A DNA stretch of 64,000 nt from DATKHR01 sp036557365 (GCA_036557365.1 DATBHR010000098.1:186001-250000); one strand, 5' to 3'. Positions 1 through 8,465 are shown, counted from the first letter of the stretch. Numbers and translations are program-made. Notes: generated from the sequence alone by a model not told the origin.

Positions 1-2
1 TC

Positions 3-584
3 GTCGCGCCGGGAACCTATCGCGCGGCGCTCTCACGAAGGGTCGGCGGGGCGACGACGGCGCTTGGAGATGCGCAGACGATTACGGTCACTGCGGATCC
101 CAATGCGACGCTGACGCCGGCCCAGCGCACCACGGCCACTGAGTATCAGGACAAGGTGGCGAAGCTGCAGCGCGCATTCACGGGCGCGCTCGAGCAGGCC
201 AACAACATGAAGACGCGGACAACCGCGATTCGTCGAGCGATCACGGACTCGGCCGCCGACATCAAGCTGCTGGACGAAGCGGTCAAGTTCGAACGTCGCG
301 TCACGGAAATCCAGCGCGCTCTGCGCGGCGACGAGACCCTGCGCGGCCTCGAATCCGGTTCGCCGTCGACGATTCAGTCGCGCGTGAACTCCGCCGCTGC
401 GGGGGCGCGCGGCCTCACCGGCGCGCCGACGGGCACGCAGCAGACGAACTACACCGTCGCCAATGACGAGCTGAACGCGCAGGCGACGAAGCTGCGCGCG
501 CTCGAGGGCGAATTGCGAAGGTTCGAGCAGCAGCTCGACGCTGCGGGCGTGCCGTACACGCCCGGGCGGTGGCCGGGACAGTAG
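3..584 (+). CDS. BNR/sortilin-like repeat protein, C-terminal part only
   Basis: The frame is open from the window edge and ends at 584, so the start and the beta-propeller domain lie outside. The visible 193 residues begin with the last strands of a beta-rich domain (APGTYRAAL, then QTITVTADP). They continue into a long alpha-helical, probably coiled-coil tail rich in Q, R, E and A, ending PYTPGRWPGQ. This tail is typical of the large secreted VPS10/BNR-repeat 'glycosyl hydrolase' proteins that are abundant in Acidobacteriota; that link is family recognition. No catalytic residues are visible, so substrate and true activity are unknown. The gene converges on the minus-strand pseudogene that follows. 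Confidence 0.6.
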   Translation, partial: VAPGTYRAALSRRVGGATTALGDAQTITVTADPNATLTPAQRTTATEYQDKVAKLQRAFTGALEQANNMKTRTTAIRRAITDSAADIKLLDEAVKFERRVTEIQRALRGDETLRGLESGSPSTIQSRVNSAAAGARGLTGAPTGTQQTNYTVANDELNAQATKLRALEGELRRFEQQLDAAGVPYTPGRWPGQ

Positions 585-616
585 ACACGCTTATTGCCAT
601 GCGGGCACGGCCTCAG

Positions 617-874
617 ATCTCGAGCAGGTCGTGCCCCAGGATGACCTTTCCGGCGAGCCTGACGAGGTGATCGGAAGGTGCGGTATCGCCCGAGCGCCGC
701 CGTGACCTTGACGTTGTCGTCGGACATGACGGCGCCGTTGTCGCGAATCTCATGAACGTGAACGAGCGGCGCGATCGGCACGCGTCCTTCGTTTGAAATG
801 CGCGTCTCGATGTCGTACGCGTTCATCTCGAAGATTCGCGACGGGTGATGGTCGACAAATCGCAGCCTGCTCAA
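617..874 (-). pseudogene. Scrambled remnant of an MBL-fold hydrolase gene
   Basis: On the minus strand this stretch matches parts of the intact MBL hydrolase at 6683-7612. About 120 bp (roughly 714-835, EMNAYDIETRISNEGRV through HVHEIRDNGAV) align with only about eight mismatches to 7096-7217. The C-terminal words GDTAPSDHLVRLA and VILGHDLLEI followed by a stop are also present. The segment between VTAAL and GDTAP is deleted with a change of frame, and about 85 residues between RLA and the final strand are gone. The whole N-terminal half, including the HxHxDH metal site, is missing. A short VDHHPS stretch now precedes FEMNAYD, whereas its possible counterpart lies after it in the intact gene. 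The product cannot be functional. Confidence 0.75.
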
Positions 875-893
875 GCGATGTGCGGACGCATCG

Positions 894-1385
894 TTATTCG
901 ACGCGCACCAACCGCAGCGTGAACGGGTTGGGGAACGGGCCGTTCTGGTTTCGTTGCTGCGTCAGCAAGAGCTTGTCGCCTTCGAGCTTGTACAAGTACA
1001 CGATGAAAACGCCGGATCCCATCACCGCGGGATTCTTTGACGCGATCGGCCGCATCGTGAGAGCGCCTCCAGATGTGACCTCGTAGGTCCCGGCTTCGCC
1101 GACGAACGGTCCCCAGACGGCTCGAAGCTGATCGGCGGTTGCTGTCGCCGGATTCGCCAGCGCGGGCCGCGGACCGTCGGCCTGAACCTCGACTCGACTG
1201 TAGTACTTGTCGGTGATGATCGTCAGGTTGGGCCGATCGGCGAACGAGATCGTCCGGGCGGAAGCGCCCGTGATCATCGCCTCCTCGACGCGCCATACGC
1301 CTTGAACTGAGCGGCGAGGCGACTGCGCCAGGGCATGGCTGGTGATCAGGCTGATAGCCACTGCTGCGAGCACGAGTCTCTGCAC
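894..1385 (-). CDS. Small secreted lipocalin-like protein
   Basis: A 163-residue protein starting at GTG 1385. GGAGGG lies just upstream of this codon, and a Sec signal (VLAAVAISLITSHALAQ) follows directly. A longer frame reaches 1472 but has no ribosome site and would bury the signal. The mature part starts with VQGVWRVEE, goes through several beta-strands (TYEVTSGGALTMRP, LYKLEGDKLLLTQQR) and ends FTLRLVRVE, resembling small lipocalin-like or calycin beta-barrels with a W near the first strand. Such domains bind small hydrophobic ligands, but no ligand can be inferred here. It lies downstream of the cupin gene on the same strand (83 bp), so co-transcription is possible. Confidence 0.65.
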   Translation of the reverse strand: MQRLVLAAVAISLITSHALAQSPRRSVQGVWRVEEAMITGASARTISFADRPNLTIITDKYYSRVEVQADGPRPALANPATATADQLRAVWGPFVGEAGTYEVTSGGALTMRPIASKNPAVMGSGVFIVYLYKLEGDKLLLTQQRNQNGPFPNPFTLRLVRVE

Positions 1386-1468
1386 GTGTCCCTCCTGTGA
1401 GGCACATACTAATCGGTTCGACGGACAGACACTCGCGCGCCGCCCACATCTGCGCGGAGCGTTCAATG

Positions 1469-2038
1469 TCACAGCTTCAGCGGTGGTCCGACGTTCACGA
1501 TGCCATACAGCCGGTGGACGAGTTCCTTGTCCTCCGCCGAGCCATTGCCGAAGTACTCGCCACGCTTTTCGAGGTCTCGAAAGAACTGTTCGATGCGCAC
1601 CGCCGGTGTGAATCCGATCAGGATTCGTCCCGGCCCCGCACCGTCATAGACAAACGCGTGTGGAACGCGTCGAGGTCCGAGGACTGAGTCGCCGGGACCC
1701 AGCCGAAACCGCCGGTCGCCGATTTCGACGACGTACTCTCCTGCGAGGCAATAGAACCACTCGTCTTGCTCTTCGTGGTAATGCTTCGGCGGGCCGGATC
1801 CGCGGCGCTCGATCGGCTGCTCGGTCATGAACAGCGCGCCGCCGCTATCCTGCGTGGCCACCTTGACGTGAATGAGGTCGCCGCCCGGCAGCTTGATGAC
1901 GTCGTTCGCGCGCCCGGATCCGGCCGCCACCCTCACGCCCGGCGATGCCGGCGTCTGGGCCGATAGAGCTGCACTTCCAAACGGAACCGCAACGAGCGCT
2001 TCGATGAACCCGCGACGTCCGAGACCAACACTGGCCAT
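1469..2038 (-). CDS. Secreted cupin-domain protein
   Basis: A 189-residue protein with a twin-arginine-like leader (GLGRRGFIEALVAVPFGSAAL, cleavage after ALSAQ) and a strong GGGAGGG ribosome site before ATG 2038. A single cupin_2 barrel covers roughly residues 45-150. Motif 1 reads PKHYHEEQDEWFYCLAGEY, giving two His and one Glu as metal ligands. Motif 2 reads LGPGDSVLGPRRVPHAF, giving the last His. The residue pattern supports a mononuclear metal site, but cupins range from dioxygenases to sugar-binding proteins and the substrate is not deducible. Export is predicted. It precedes the lipocalin-like gene in the same direction. Confidence 0.75.
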   Translation of the reverse strand: MASVGLGRRGFIEALVAVPFGSAALSAQTPASPGVRVAAGSGRANDVIKLPGGDLIHVKVATQDSGGALFMTEQPIERRGSGPPKHYHEEQDEWFYCLAGEYVVEIGDRRFRLGPGDSVLGPRRVPHAFVYDGAGPGRILIGFTPAVRIEQFFRDLEKRGEYFGNGSAEDKELVHRLYGIVNVGPPLKL

Positions 2039-2093
2039 GCCGACCCTCCCGAGTAGGGATGCGTTGATTGACCTGGAATTGATGAAAGCAGCG

Positions 2094-2474
2094 CTAGCTC
2101 GTTGGGCCCCCCCGTAGATTCCACAGTCCGCGCGCTGCGTGAACGAAGGTGAAGCCGCCGATCCCGCCGAGCATCCATAGTATCCAGACGAAGAAGAAGC
2201 CGCCGCTGGACTTGGCGATGTCAGGGTAATGCGTCCCCCTCATGTGGAGCACGGGCATGGCTGCCGCGAGCAACCCGACGATGAGCATGATGATGTGGCC
2301 CGATCTTTTTTCGGCGAGCACCAGCGTCCCGTACAGAAGGATCACGAAAACGACCAGCGCAATATTCGACGATTCGGCCGGCGATATCCCGCGGACGATG
2401 TCGTCCGTGATGTGAAGCGTCAGTAAGAGGAGCGAGAGCAGAGACGTGACGAACAGGGTTGCGTTTCGCTTCAT
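2094..2474 (-). CDS. Four-helix integral membrane protein of unknown function
   Basis: A 126-residue very hydrophobic protein. I place the start at ATG 2474 (MKRNATLF) after a GGGGG stretch; an upstream in-frame start would add six residues. Four membrane segments are visible: about 5-25 (FVTSLLSLLLLTLHI), 38-55 (NIALVVFVILLYGTLVLAE), 60-80 (IIMLIVGLLAAAMPVLH) and 95-115 (FFFVWILWMLGGIGGFTFV). The loop between helices three and four is polar (MRGTHYPDIAKSSGG). I do not recognise a named family. It lies 50 bp downstream of the APC permease gene on the same strand, but nothing links the two functionally. Confidence 0.6.
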   Translation of the reverse strand: MKRNATLFVTSLLSLLLLTLHITDDIVRGISPAESSNIALVVFVILLYGTLVLAEKRSGHIIMLIVGLLAAAMPVLHMRGTHYPDIAKSSGGFFFVWILWMLGGIGGFTFVHAARGLWNLRGGPTS

Positions 2475-2524
2475 TCGATGCCCCCAGGACAATGGTGCGG
2501 GATGAGCACGGTGTCAGTCGATTT

Positions 2525-3919
2525 CTATGCCTCCAGATTGAGCTCGGGTGAGCGTCCCGCCAGCTTGAGACCGATCAGGATTGCCGTGCCGATGGCCAGC
2601 CAGACGAGGCCGCCGATTTTCGCATGGACGTCGGCGGTCACGAGCACGAAGCCGATGATCACGAAACCGATCGCGGGCGACAGCAGATGCAGGCCGAGAG
2701 CGCCCGTCCGTCGCTTGATCAGGAAGTACACGATAACCGACACGTGCAGCATCAGGAACGAAAAGAGCGCTCCGAAGTTCACGAGCGACGACAGCAGGGC
2801 GACCTGACCAACGAAGAACACGCCGAGAATCACGCTCACCGCCGCGACGAACAGCAGGGCGCGCTCAGGAACGCGGCGCATGGGATTCACGTGCGCGAGA
2901 AAACGCGGGAGCTGTCCGTCGCGCGCCATCGCGAACAACAATCGCGCCGTGGCAGCCTGGGAGACGAGCGCGTTGGCAATCCCGGCCGACAACGCAAGCG
3001 CCAGCGCCGTAACAAGCCTGAGCCCGGGACCGCCGACGAGCGCAGCAATCGCGTAGAAGGCGTCATTCGTGACGTCTTCACCGACGAACTCGGTCCGAGC
3101 GGGCACGAGCAGCACGGCGATGAAGGTCTGGGCGATGAACAACACCGCCGCCAGACACAAGGCCATCATCGTGGCCTGGCCGACCAGTCGCGGACCTCCT
3201 TTGGTTTCCTCGGCGAGCGTCGAGATGGCGTCAAAGCCGAGGAAAGACAGCACCGCAATCGAGAGCGCACCGAACACAAGGTGGAAACGAAACACGCTCG
3301 GATCGAAGAAGGGGCGGAAGCTCCAATGGGCCCCATTGACGCCGCGGCTGACGGCAATCGTGCCGAGCACGACGAACAGCGTGATGACGACGAGCTGGCC
3401 GATGAGGAAGATCTTGCTGGTCCGCGCGGTCGTCTCGATGCCAAGCATGTTGACTGTGGTGTTGCAGACAACGAAAGCGATCACCCAGGCCGATTGCGGA
3501 ATCGCCGGAATCACGGCGTGCATTGCGACCGCGCTGACGACGTAGGCGAGCGTCGGGAGGAGCAGATAGTCGAGGAGGATGGCCCAGCCAGCGAGAAAGC
3601 CTGCCGCTGGATGCAGTCCGCGTCCGGCGTAGGCGTAGACGGAGCCCGCGATCGGAAACGCCGCGGACATCTCTCGATAGCTGAGGGCCGTGAACAGCAG
3701 GGCCACGAGACCAATCACGTAAGTCAGCGGCACGAGGCCCTTCGACGCATTGAACACGATGCCGAATATGGAAAACGGGGCGATCGGGGAAATGAAGACG
3801 AGCCCGTAGACGAGGAGATCGACAAGACTCAGGCTGCGACGCAGCTGGGCGTCGTAACCGAAGTCCGACAGGTCCGCCCCGCTCGCGGCGCGTGCCGACG
3901 ACGACAGTTCGCTCGTCAT
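2525..3919 (-). CDS. APC-family amino acid permease
   Basis: A 464-residue polytopic inner-membrane protein with about 12 hydrophobic helices. The first reads LVDLLVYGLVFISPIAPFSIFGIV, with the small-residue-rich unwound TM1 region typical of amino acid/polyamine/organocation transporters. SYREMSAAFPIAGSVYAYAGRGLHP matches the conserved region following TM2, and SFLGFDAISTLAEETKGGPR matches the conserved loop after TM6. These features support proton- or sodium-coupled amino acid uptake. Specificity cannot be read, though the putrescine/amino acid subfamily is plausible. No clear ribosome site precedes ATG 3919. It is divergent from the M28 peptidase gene at 4065, a sensible partner for importing released amino acids. 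Confidence 0.88.
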   Translation of the reverse strand: MTSELSSSARAASGADLSDFGYDAQLRRSLSLVDLLVYGLVFISPIAPFSIFGIVFNASKGLVPLTYVIGLVALLFTALSYREMSAAFPIAGSVYAYAGRGLHPAAGFLAGWAILLDYLLLPTLAYVVSAVAMHAVIPAIPQSAWVIAFVVCNTTVNMLGIETTARTSKIFLIGQLVVITLFVVLGTIAVSRGVNGAHWSFRPFFDPSVFRFHLVFGALSIAVLSFLGFDAISTLAEETKGGPRLVGQATMMALCLAAVLFIAQTFIAVLLVPARTEFVGEDVTNDAFYAIAALVGGPGLRLVTALALALSAGIANALVSQAATARLLFAMARDGQLPRFLAHVNPMRRVPERALLFVAAVSVILGVFFVGQVALLSSLVNFGALFSFLMLHVSVIVYFLIKRRTGALGLHLLSPAIGFVIIGFVLVTADVHAKIGGLVWLAIGTAILIGLKLAGRSPELNLEA

Positions 3920-4064
3920 GTGTTGAGGTCGTGGTAATCGTCGAGGCGGCAGACGCTATCACATGTCGGCGGGTGCAGGCCCGCCTTCACGGCGGAAGGA
4001 TCGGCGACAGTGTCATTTCCGATCGCCTGGCGTGAGTCGTTATAGTTCCGGTTGAAGGAGCTGC

Positions 4065-5495
4065 ATGACGCGGCGAGGCTGGCTGGTGCTCGGAATCTGC
4101 GTGACATTGGCGGCGTGGACCCTGCGCGCTGAGGAGACCGTACCGGCCCGCATCACGGGCGCGGCGCTCACTCGCGGTGGCGCTATCGCCTTCCTCGAAA
4201 CACTCACCGACACGATTGGCGGCCGCGTCACCGGATCGCCCGAAAGTCGGGCGGCATCCGAGCTGATCCTCGCGGCGCTCAAAGAAGCGGGGTTCGAGAA
4301 TGCGCACTTTGAGGAGTACCCACTCGAAGCGCGCTGGCGTCGCGGTCCCGCCACGGCCCGGATCGTGTCGCCGATTGCCCGTCCGATCCTGATCGGCTCA
4401 ATGGGCTGGGTGCCGGGAACGGCCGGGGAGATCACCGCATCGCTGCGTGACGCAGGCGCACCGGCATCGCGTGACTGGAAGCCAGCCAACGACGTGCGCG
4501 GTGCGGTCGTGATCGTCGACCCGCAACAAGTCGGCGAGGACGGCCCGATCGTGATGCGCGCGCTGATCGCGCAGCGACTTGCGGCGGCAGGGGCGGCGGC
4601 GATGCTCATCCCGTCGGACAAGCCGGGCCGGATGCTGTACACATCCGCCTTCGGCTTCTATCCGAAGGGACCGCTGCCGGTCATTTCGATCGCTCGCGAA
4701 GACAGCTTGCTTCTCCGCCGCCTTCTGGCCAAAGGACCGGTCACGATCGCGCTCGATGTGCGCAACACCTTCGACACCAGTCCGTACCGCGAACGCAATG
4801 TCGTCGCCGATCTGCCGGGCGACGCGTTGAAGGACGAGGTCGTCCTTATGGGCGCGCACTTTGACTCGTGGGATCCCGCCCAAGGGGCGAACGACGACGG
4901 GGCCGGCGTCGCGTCCGTGCTCGAGGCCGCACGCATTCTCAAATCGCTCGGCGTGAAGCCTCGCCGCACCATCCGCTTCGCGTTCTTCTCGGGCGAGGAG
5001 CAGGCCTGCCTGGGCTCGCGTGCGTACGTTGCCGCGCACGAGCATGAGCTCGATCGATTGAAGACGGTGTTGATCACGGACGAGGGTCCACAGGCCCCCC
5101 TCGGATTCCAACTTCAGGGCCGCGCCGACCTCGAGGCCAACGCCCGCAAGACGCTGACGTCGCTCGCGCCGCTTGGCGCTGCGCGTGTCTGGCTCGACGC
5201 CAGCTTCGATGAGGACCACGCACCATTCGTGGTTGCCGGTGTTCCCGCCCTTACGCTCCGTGTCGAGCCGGGTGAGTACGACATCCATCACCACGCCATT
5301 TCCGACACGTTCGACAAGGTCGATCCGCGGTTGCTCGCAATCGACACCGCTGTGATGGGCGTGGCGGCGTGGTCGTTCGCCGACTCGCCGAACCCGGTGG
5401 GCCGTCGGCTGTCCGACGCTGAGGCCGACGCGGTCATGAAAGCGAGCGGTGTCGCATCGACCCGACAGATGTTGTACGGATCTTCCCGACGATGA
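4065..5495 (+). CDS. Secreted M28-family zinc aminopeptidase
   Basis: A 476-residue protein with a Sec signal (MTRRGWLVLGICVTLAAWTLRAEE) and GAAGGAG four bases before ATG. A PA-like insert domain lies at about 90-230, then the M28 catalytic domain. The zinc ligands of the co-catalytic pair are visible: H265 and D267 in GAHFDSW, D277 in GANDDGAG, the catalytic E311-E312 in FSGEEQ, D in LITDEG and the final His in IHHHAISDTFD. It should remove N-terminal residues from peptides in the periplasm or outside the cell. The stop overlaps the start of the next gene by four bases (ATGA), implying translational coupling to the MetX-like hydrolase. Confidence 0.9.
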   Translation: MTRRGWLVLGICVTLAAWTLRAEETVPARITGAALTRGGAIAFLETLTDTIGGRVTGSPESRAASELILAALKEAGFENAHFEEYPLEARWRRGPATARIVSPIARPILIGSMGWVPGTAGEITASLRDAGAPASRDWKPANDVRGAVVIVDPQQVGEDGPIVMRALIAQRLAAAGAAAMLIPSDKPGRMLYTSAFGFYPKGPLPVISIAREDSLLLRRLLAKGPVTIALDVRNTFDTSPYRERNVVADLPGDALKDEVVLMGAHFDSWDPAQGANDDGAGVASVLEAARILKSLGVKPRRTIRFAFFSGEEQACLGSRAYVAAHEHELDRLKTVLITDEGPQAPLGFQLQGRADLEANARKTLTSLAPLGAARVWLDASFDEDHAPFVVAGVPALTLRVEPGEYDIHHHAISDTFDKVDPRLLAIDTAVMGVAAWSFADSPNPVGRRLSDAEADAVMKASGVASTRQMLYGSSRR

Positions 5496-6562
5496 TTCAG
5501 CCTTCGCCGAACACGCAGGCCCAGACCGACACTGATCAAAGCGCCACGCCGCTGCCTGCCGAGAGCCTGTTCGATCTCGGTGATCTGCGGCTCTCGTCCG
5601 GAACCACACTGCCGAACGCGAAGATTGGCTACAAGACACACGGCACGCTGAACGCCGCGAAGGACAACGTCATCCTGTACCCGACGCCGTATCCGGCGCA
5701 GCATGGCGACATCGAGTGGCTGATCGGTCCGGGCAAGGCGCTCGATCCCGCGAAGTACTTCATCATCGTGCTCGATCAACTTGGCAACGGCCTCTCGTCG
5801 TCACCGAGCAACACGCCGGCGCCGTTTGATCGCATGCGTTTCCCCACCATCACGATTCAGGATGATGTCACTGCCCAGCACAGGCTGGTGACGTCTGCGT
5901 TCGGCATCGAGCGCATCGCGCTCGTCGTCGGATGGTCGATGGGCGCGCAGCAGACGTTTCAGTGGGCGGTGAGCCGTCCCGGCATGGTGGAGCGCATCGC
6001 GCCATTCTGCGGGACGGCGAAGACGACGCCGCACAACTGGGTGTTCCTCCAGAGTCTCTACACCGCGCTGACCACCGATCCAGCGTGGATGGATGGCAAC
6101 TACAACGAGCAGCCGACTAAAGGCATGCGTGCGTTCGCGCACATCTATGCGGGCTGGGCGCCGTCGCAGCCGTTCTACAAGAAGGAGCTGTATAGGTCGC
6201 TCGGCTTCGCAACGCTCGACGATTACCTCGCCGGATTCTGGGAAACGCGGTACGGGCGTCGCGACGCCAATAATCTTCTGATCCTGCTCCGCAAGTGGCA
6301 GTTGAACGACGTGGGCACGTCGAACGGATTCGGAGGCAGTCTCGAGCGCGCGCTTGGCTCGATTACGGCAAAGGCCATCGTGATGGCCAGCCAGACCGAT
6401 CTTTACTTCACGCCGGAAGACATCGTAGCGGATGCCTCACAAATTCGAGGTGCGCGCTACGTCGTCATCCCGTCGTTGTGGGGTCACATGGCCGGCTCGG
6501 GGATGAACGACCCCGATACACGATTCATCGACACACAACTGAAAGCGCTGCTCGCCTCGTAG
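5492..6562 (+). CDS. MetX-like alpha/beta hydrolase (homoserine acetyltransferase family)
   Basis: A 356-residue cytoplasmic alpha/beta-hydrolase with no signal peptide. The nucleophile elbow is GWSMGAQQ (S149), the acid is D303 in QTDLYFTPED, and H332 lies in LWGHMAG, completing the triad. The N-terminal pattern LSSGTTLPNAKIGYKTHGTL and the long lid are those of homoserine O-acetyltransferase relatives. Biosynthetic MetX enzymes carry GGSMGG at the elbow, whereas this has GWSMGA, seen in hydrolase-like paralogues. I therefore infer an acyl hydrolase or acyltransferase of unknown substrate rather than a methionine-pathway enzyme. It overlaps the M28 peptidase gene by ATGA. Confidence 0.85.
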   Translation: MIQPSPNTQAQTDTDQSATPLPAESLFDLGDLRLSSGTTLPNAKIGYKTHGTLNAAKDNVILYPTPYPAQHGDIEWLIGPGKALDPAKYFIIVLDQLGNGLSSSPSNTPAPFDRMRFPTITIQDDVTAQHRLVTSAFGIERIALVVGWSMGAQQTFQWAVSRPGMVERIAPFCGTAKTTPHNWVFLQSLYTALTTDPAWMDGNYNEQPTKGMRAFAHIYAGWAPSQPFYKKELYRSLGFATLDDYLAGFWETRYGRRDANNLLILLRKWQLNDVGTSNGFGGSLERALGSITAKAIVMASQTDLYFTPEDIVADASQIRGARYVVIPSLWGHMAGSGMNDPDTRFIDTQLKALLAS

Positions 6563-6568
6563 TCAGTC

Positions 6569-6626
6569 GCGGAACTTGTCCCGAATTGCGGCGTTGAGAT
6601 GGCTGGGTGTTCGGGACGATTTCCGC
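6569..6626. repeat. Imperfect inverted repeat after the MetX-like gene
   Basis: The left arm at 6569-6585 (GCGGAACTTGTCCCGAA) and the right arm at 6610-6626 (TTCGGGACGATTTCCGC) are complementary with about three mismatches, separated by a 24-base loop. It starts seven bases after the stop of the plus-strand gene and lies between convergent genes, so a transcription-ending hairpin is possible. There is no T-run, so this is a weak call. Confidence 0.4.
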
Positions 6627-6682
6627 AACTGGTTGGTTCGCGGCGCAAGCTGCCCGCAAACCCTGTCGCGGCCGACCAGGTT

Positions 6683-7612
6683 TCAGATCTCGAGCAGGTC
6701 GCGACCCACGATGACCTGTCCGCGAAAGCGCGACTGTGCGGCTTCAATCCACATGCGTTCGGTGACCTGCGGATCGTCGGCCGGCACAAGGTGAGAGAGC
6801 ACCAGTGTTTTGACACCGGCGGCCGGCGCGATTCGACCGGCATCTTCTGCCGACGTCTGATGGGTCAGGATGCTTTCCTTCAGCGTCGCTGCATTCGGAA
6901 CGCGACCCACGAGACGGTCGATCGCCGCCGGATACATCACCGAGTGGACCAGGACGTCGGCGCCGCGCGCCAGGCGCACCAGATTGTCCGATGGCGCTGT
7001 GTCGCCAGAGATGACGATCGATCGGTCGTGAGCGTCGAAGCGATAGCCGAACGCCGGCACGACGGGAGGGTGATCGACAAGCGCAGCGGTGACCTTGACG
7101 TTGCTGTCGGACGTGACGGCGCCGTTGTCGCGAATCTCATGAACGTGAACGAGCGGCACGAGCGGCACTCGACCTTCGTTTGAAATCCGCGTCTCGATGT
7201 CGTACGCGTTCATCTCGAAGAATAGCTTCGTCATCTTCTCGAGAGGCGGTGGCCCCCACGTGTCCACGCGCGTACTCAGACCCGCTGCCCACGCGAGCCA
7301 GATCAGATTTCCGTAATCCGCGTTGTGGTCTGAGTGCTGGTGCGTGATGAAGATGTGACGAATGATCGTCAGCGGCACTCCGGCAAGCACGAGCTGCCGC
7401 GCGACACCGTCGCCGCAGTCAATCACGTACGCCGCGTTGTTCGTGACGATCACTTGGGCAGACGCAGAACTTGCCTTGCGCGGTCGTGGGCCACCTCCGG
7501 TTCCGAGGAGGATGAGTCTCGTACGATTTTGAACGCTGACGGATCGAGAACGCGCCACGGCGACGCCAGCGATCGCGGTCGCCAGGAATTCTCGACGGCT
7601 GGTGGTCGGCAA
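6683..7612 (-). CDS. Secreted MBL-fold hydrolase (RNase Z/arylsulfatase-like)
   Basis: A 309-residue protein with a twin-arginine leader (TSRREFLATAIAGVAVA), which implies folding before export. No ATG or GTG fits, and the start appears to be TTG at 7612, after an in-frame stop. The MBL zinc site is complete: THQHSDHNAD (HxHxDH), a further ligand Asp in ISGDTAPSD, and the final His in LSHLVPADD. The sequence resembles the tRNase Z/AtsA-like branch, where members act on phosphodiesters, aryl sulfates or unknown esters; export argues against tRNA processing. A degraded relative lies at 617-874. The substrate is unknown. Confidence 0.85.
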   Translation of the reverse strand: MPTTSRREFLATAIAGVAVARSRSVSVQNRTRLILLGTGGGPRPRKASSASAQVIVTNNAAYVIDCGDGVARQLVLAGVPLTIIRHIFITHQHSDHNADYGNLIWLAWAAGLSTRVDTWGPPPLEKMTKLFFEMNAYDIETRISNEGRVPLVPLVHVHEIRDNGAVTSDSNVKVTAALVDHPPVVPAFGYRFDAHDRSIVISGDTAPSDNLVRLARGADVLVHSVMYPAAIDRLVGRVPNAATLKESILTHQTSAEDAGRIAPAAGVKTLVLSHLVPADDPQVTERMWIEAAQSRFRGQVIVGRDLLEI

Positions 7613-7828
7613 GTCGCAGCGATTCTACCGGTGATTGGACGAATGGACGACTCTGGCGGTCGAGGGACTGTCCGGGATTCGCACCGCGTCGAATTCCCTC
7701 AACGCGTTAAGCGCACACAGGTTAGCACGCGGTGGGCGCTTGGGCAGCCACGCGCTGGCTGTCTTCGGAGGAGTTCGAAATGCTCGGAACCGCTGGTGGG
7801 ACGACGGCTTGTGCTGCGGCGTCGGAAG

Positions 7829-7902
7829 TGGCTGGGAGGCAGGGATTCGAACCCCGATACCGTGGTCCAGAGCCACGTGTCCTACCGTTGGACGACCTCC
7901 CA
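7829..7902 (-). tRNA. tRNA-Gln(CTG)
   Basis: The minus strand folds as a complete cloverleaf. The acceptor TGGGAGG pairs with CCTCCCA, followed by discriminator G and a genome-encoded CCA. The D arm is GTCC/GGAC. The anticodon stem CGTGG/CCACG holds the loop CTCTGGA (anticodon CTG), and the T arm has the TTCGAAT loop. It is 74 bases long including CCA. It lies downstream of the KGG protein gene on the same strand but has its own promoter. Confidence 0.96.
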
Positions 7903-7939
7903 GTGCCAGTCGCGGCTTGATGCGAGGCGGGAACTTTCG

Positions 7940-7969
7940 ATTATAGCCGCCGCACCGGCACTGGGCAAA
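7940..7969 (-). promoter_or_regulatory. Sigma-70-type promoter of tRNA-Gln
   Basis: Reading the minus strand, a perfect -10 hexamer TATAAT occupies 7945-7940. A -35-like TTTGCC lies at 7969-7964, giving an 18-base spacer. The predicted start near 7933 would give a leader of about 30 bases before the tRNA 5' end at 7902. The promoter sits immediately after the stop of the KGG gene. Confidence 0.65.
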
Positions 7970-7972
7970 CCG

Positions 7973-8233
7973 CTACTGCAAATCCTTCCCGATCATCTGC
8001 TCGGAGCCGTTGCTTCCACGCTCCGGGACGTCCTGACCGTCTGACTCACCCGCGCCTGGCTCCTGCTTCCGACGATGGCTCGCCATGCCGCCCTTGCGTC
8101 CGGCTTCGCGCGCTTCCTCACTCGTCCACTCGTGCGCCGTTCCCTTCTGATGCGCGGCCTTCCCGCCCTTGCTGGCGATCTCGCGCTGTTTGCTGCGGTC
8201 CATCGACGCGAATCCTCGATCCTCTTTCGCCAC
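7973..8233 (-). CDS. KGG-motif stress-associated small protein
   Basis: An 86-residue hydrophilic protein. I chose GTG 8233 because GGGGAGG lies just before it and the resulting N-terminus (MAKEDRGFASMD) matches the usual start of this family. The body contains the repeated general-stress motif: REIASKGGKAAH, then REAGRKGGMASH, each with a Lys-Gly-Gly turn. Proteins with these repeats (YciG/con-10 type) are induced by stress or stationary phase and are probably disordered until bound to a partner. The C-terminal 25 residues (QEPGAGESDGQDVPERG) are low complexity. It lies between gltX and tRNA-Gln on the same strand. Confidence 0.8.
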   Translation of the reverse strand: MAKEDRGFASMDRSKQREIASKGGKAAHQKGTAHEWTSEEAREAGRKGGMASHRRKQEPGAGESDGQDVPERGSNGSEQMIGKDLQ

Positions 8234-8380
8234 ATGACCTCCCCACCCGGACTCGGCACCAGGCTCATCCACACGCGTCGTGTTCAGCGGTCGCGGCTGC
8301 AACGGATGTGCCACGACTGTTCAACAGAAACAGACGAGCCATCGTCATCATGCGAACGTTCTTCATGCGACACGAACGAT

Positions 8381-8409
8381 CATCGCGATGCGCAGCACGC
8401 ATCGCGATG
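8381..8409. repeat. Perfect 12-bp hairpin downstream of gltX
   Basis: The arms CATCGCGATGCG (8381-8392) and CGCATCGCGATG (8398-8409) are exact complements around the five-base loop CAGCA. Each arm also contains the self-complementary decamer CATCGCGATG, so alternative cruciform structures are possible. It lies 57 bases past the gltX stop in the 232-base gap 8234-8465, which otherwise shows no gene. A terminator for gltX is the simplest reading, although no T-run follows. Confidence 0.6.
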
Positions 8410-8465
8410 CACGCGTCAGTGCGGGTGTGAAACCGCGTGGTCAGTGAGGGGAACAGCGCGGAATG

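Noticed and set aside
2624..3937. A 437-codon plus-strand frame opposite the APC permease
   Set aside because: Composition is extremely charged and lacks motifs. It is the complement of hydrophobic permease codons.
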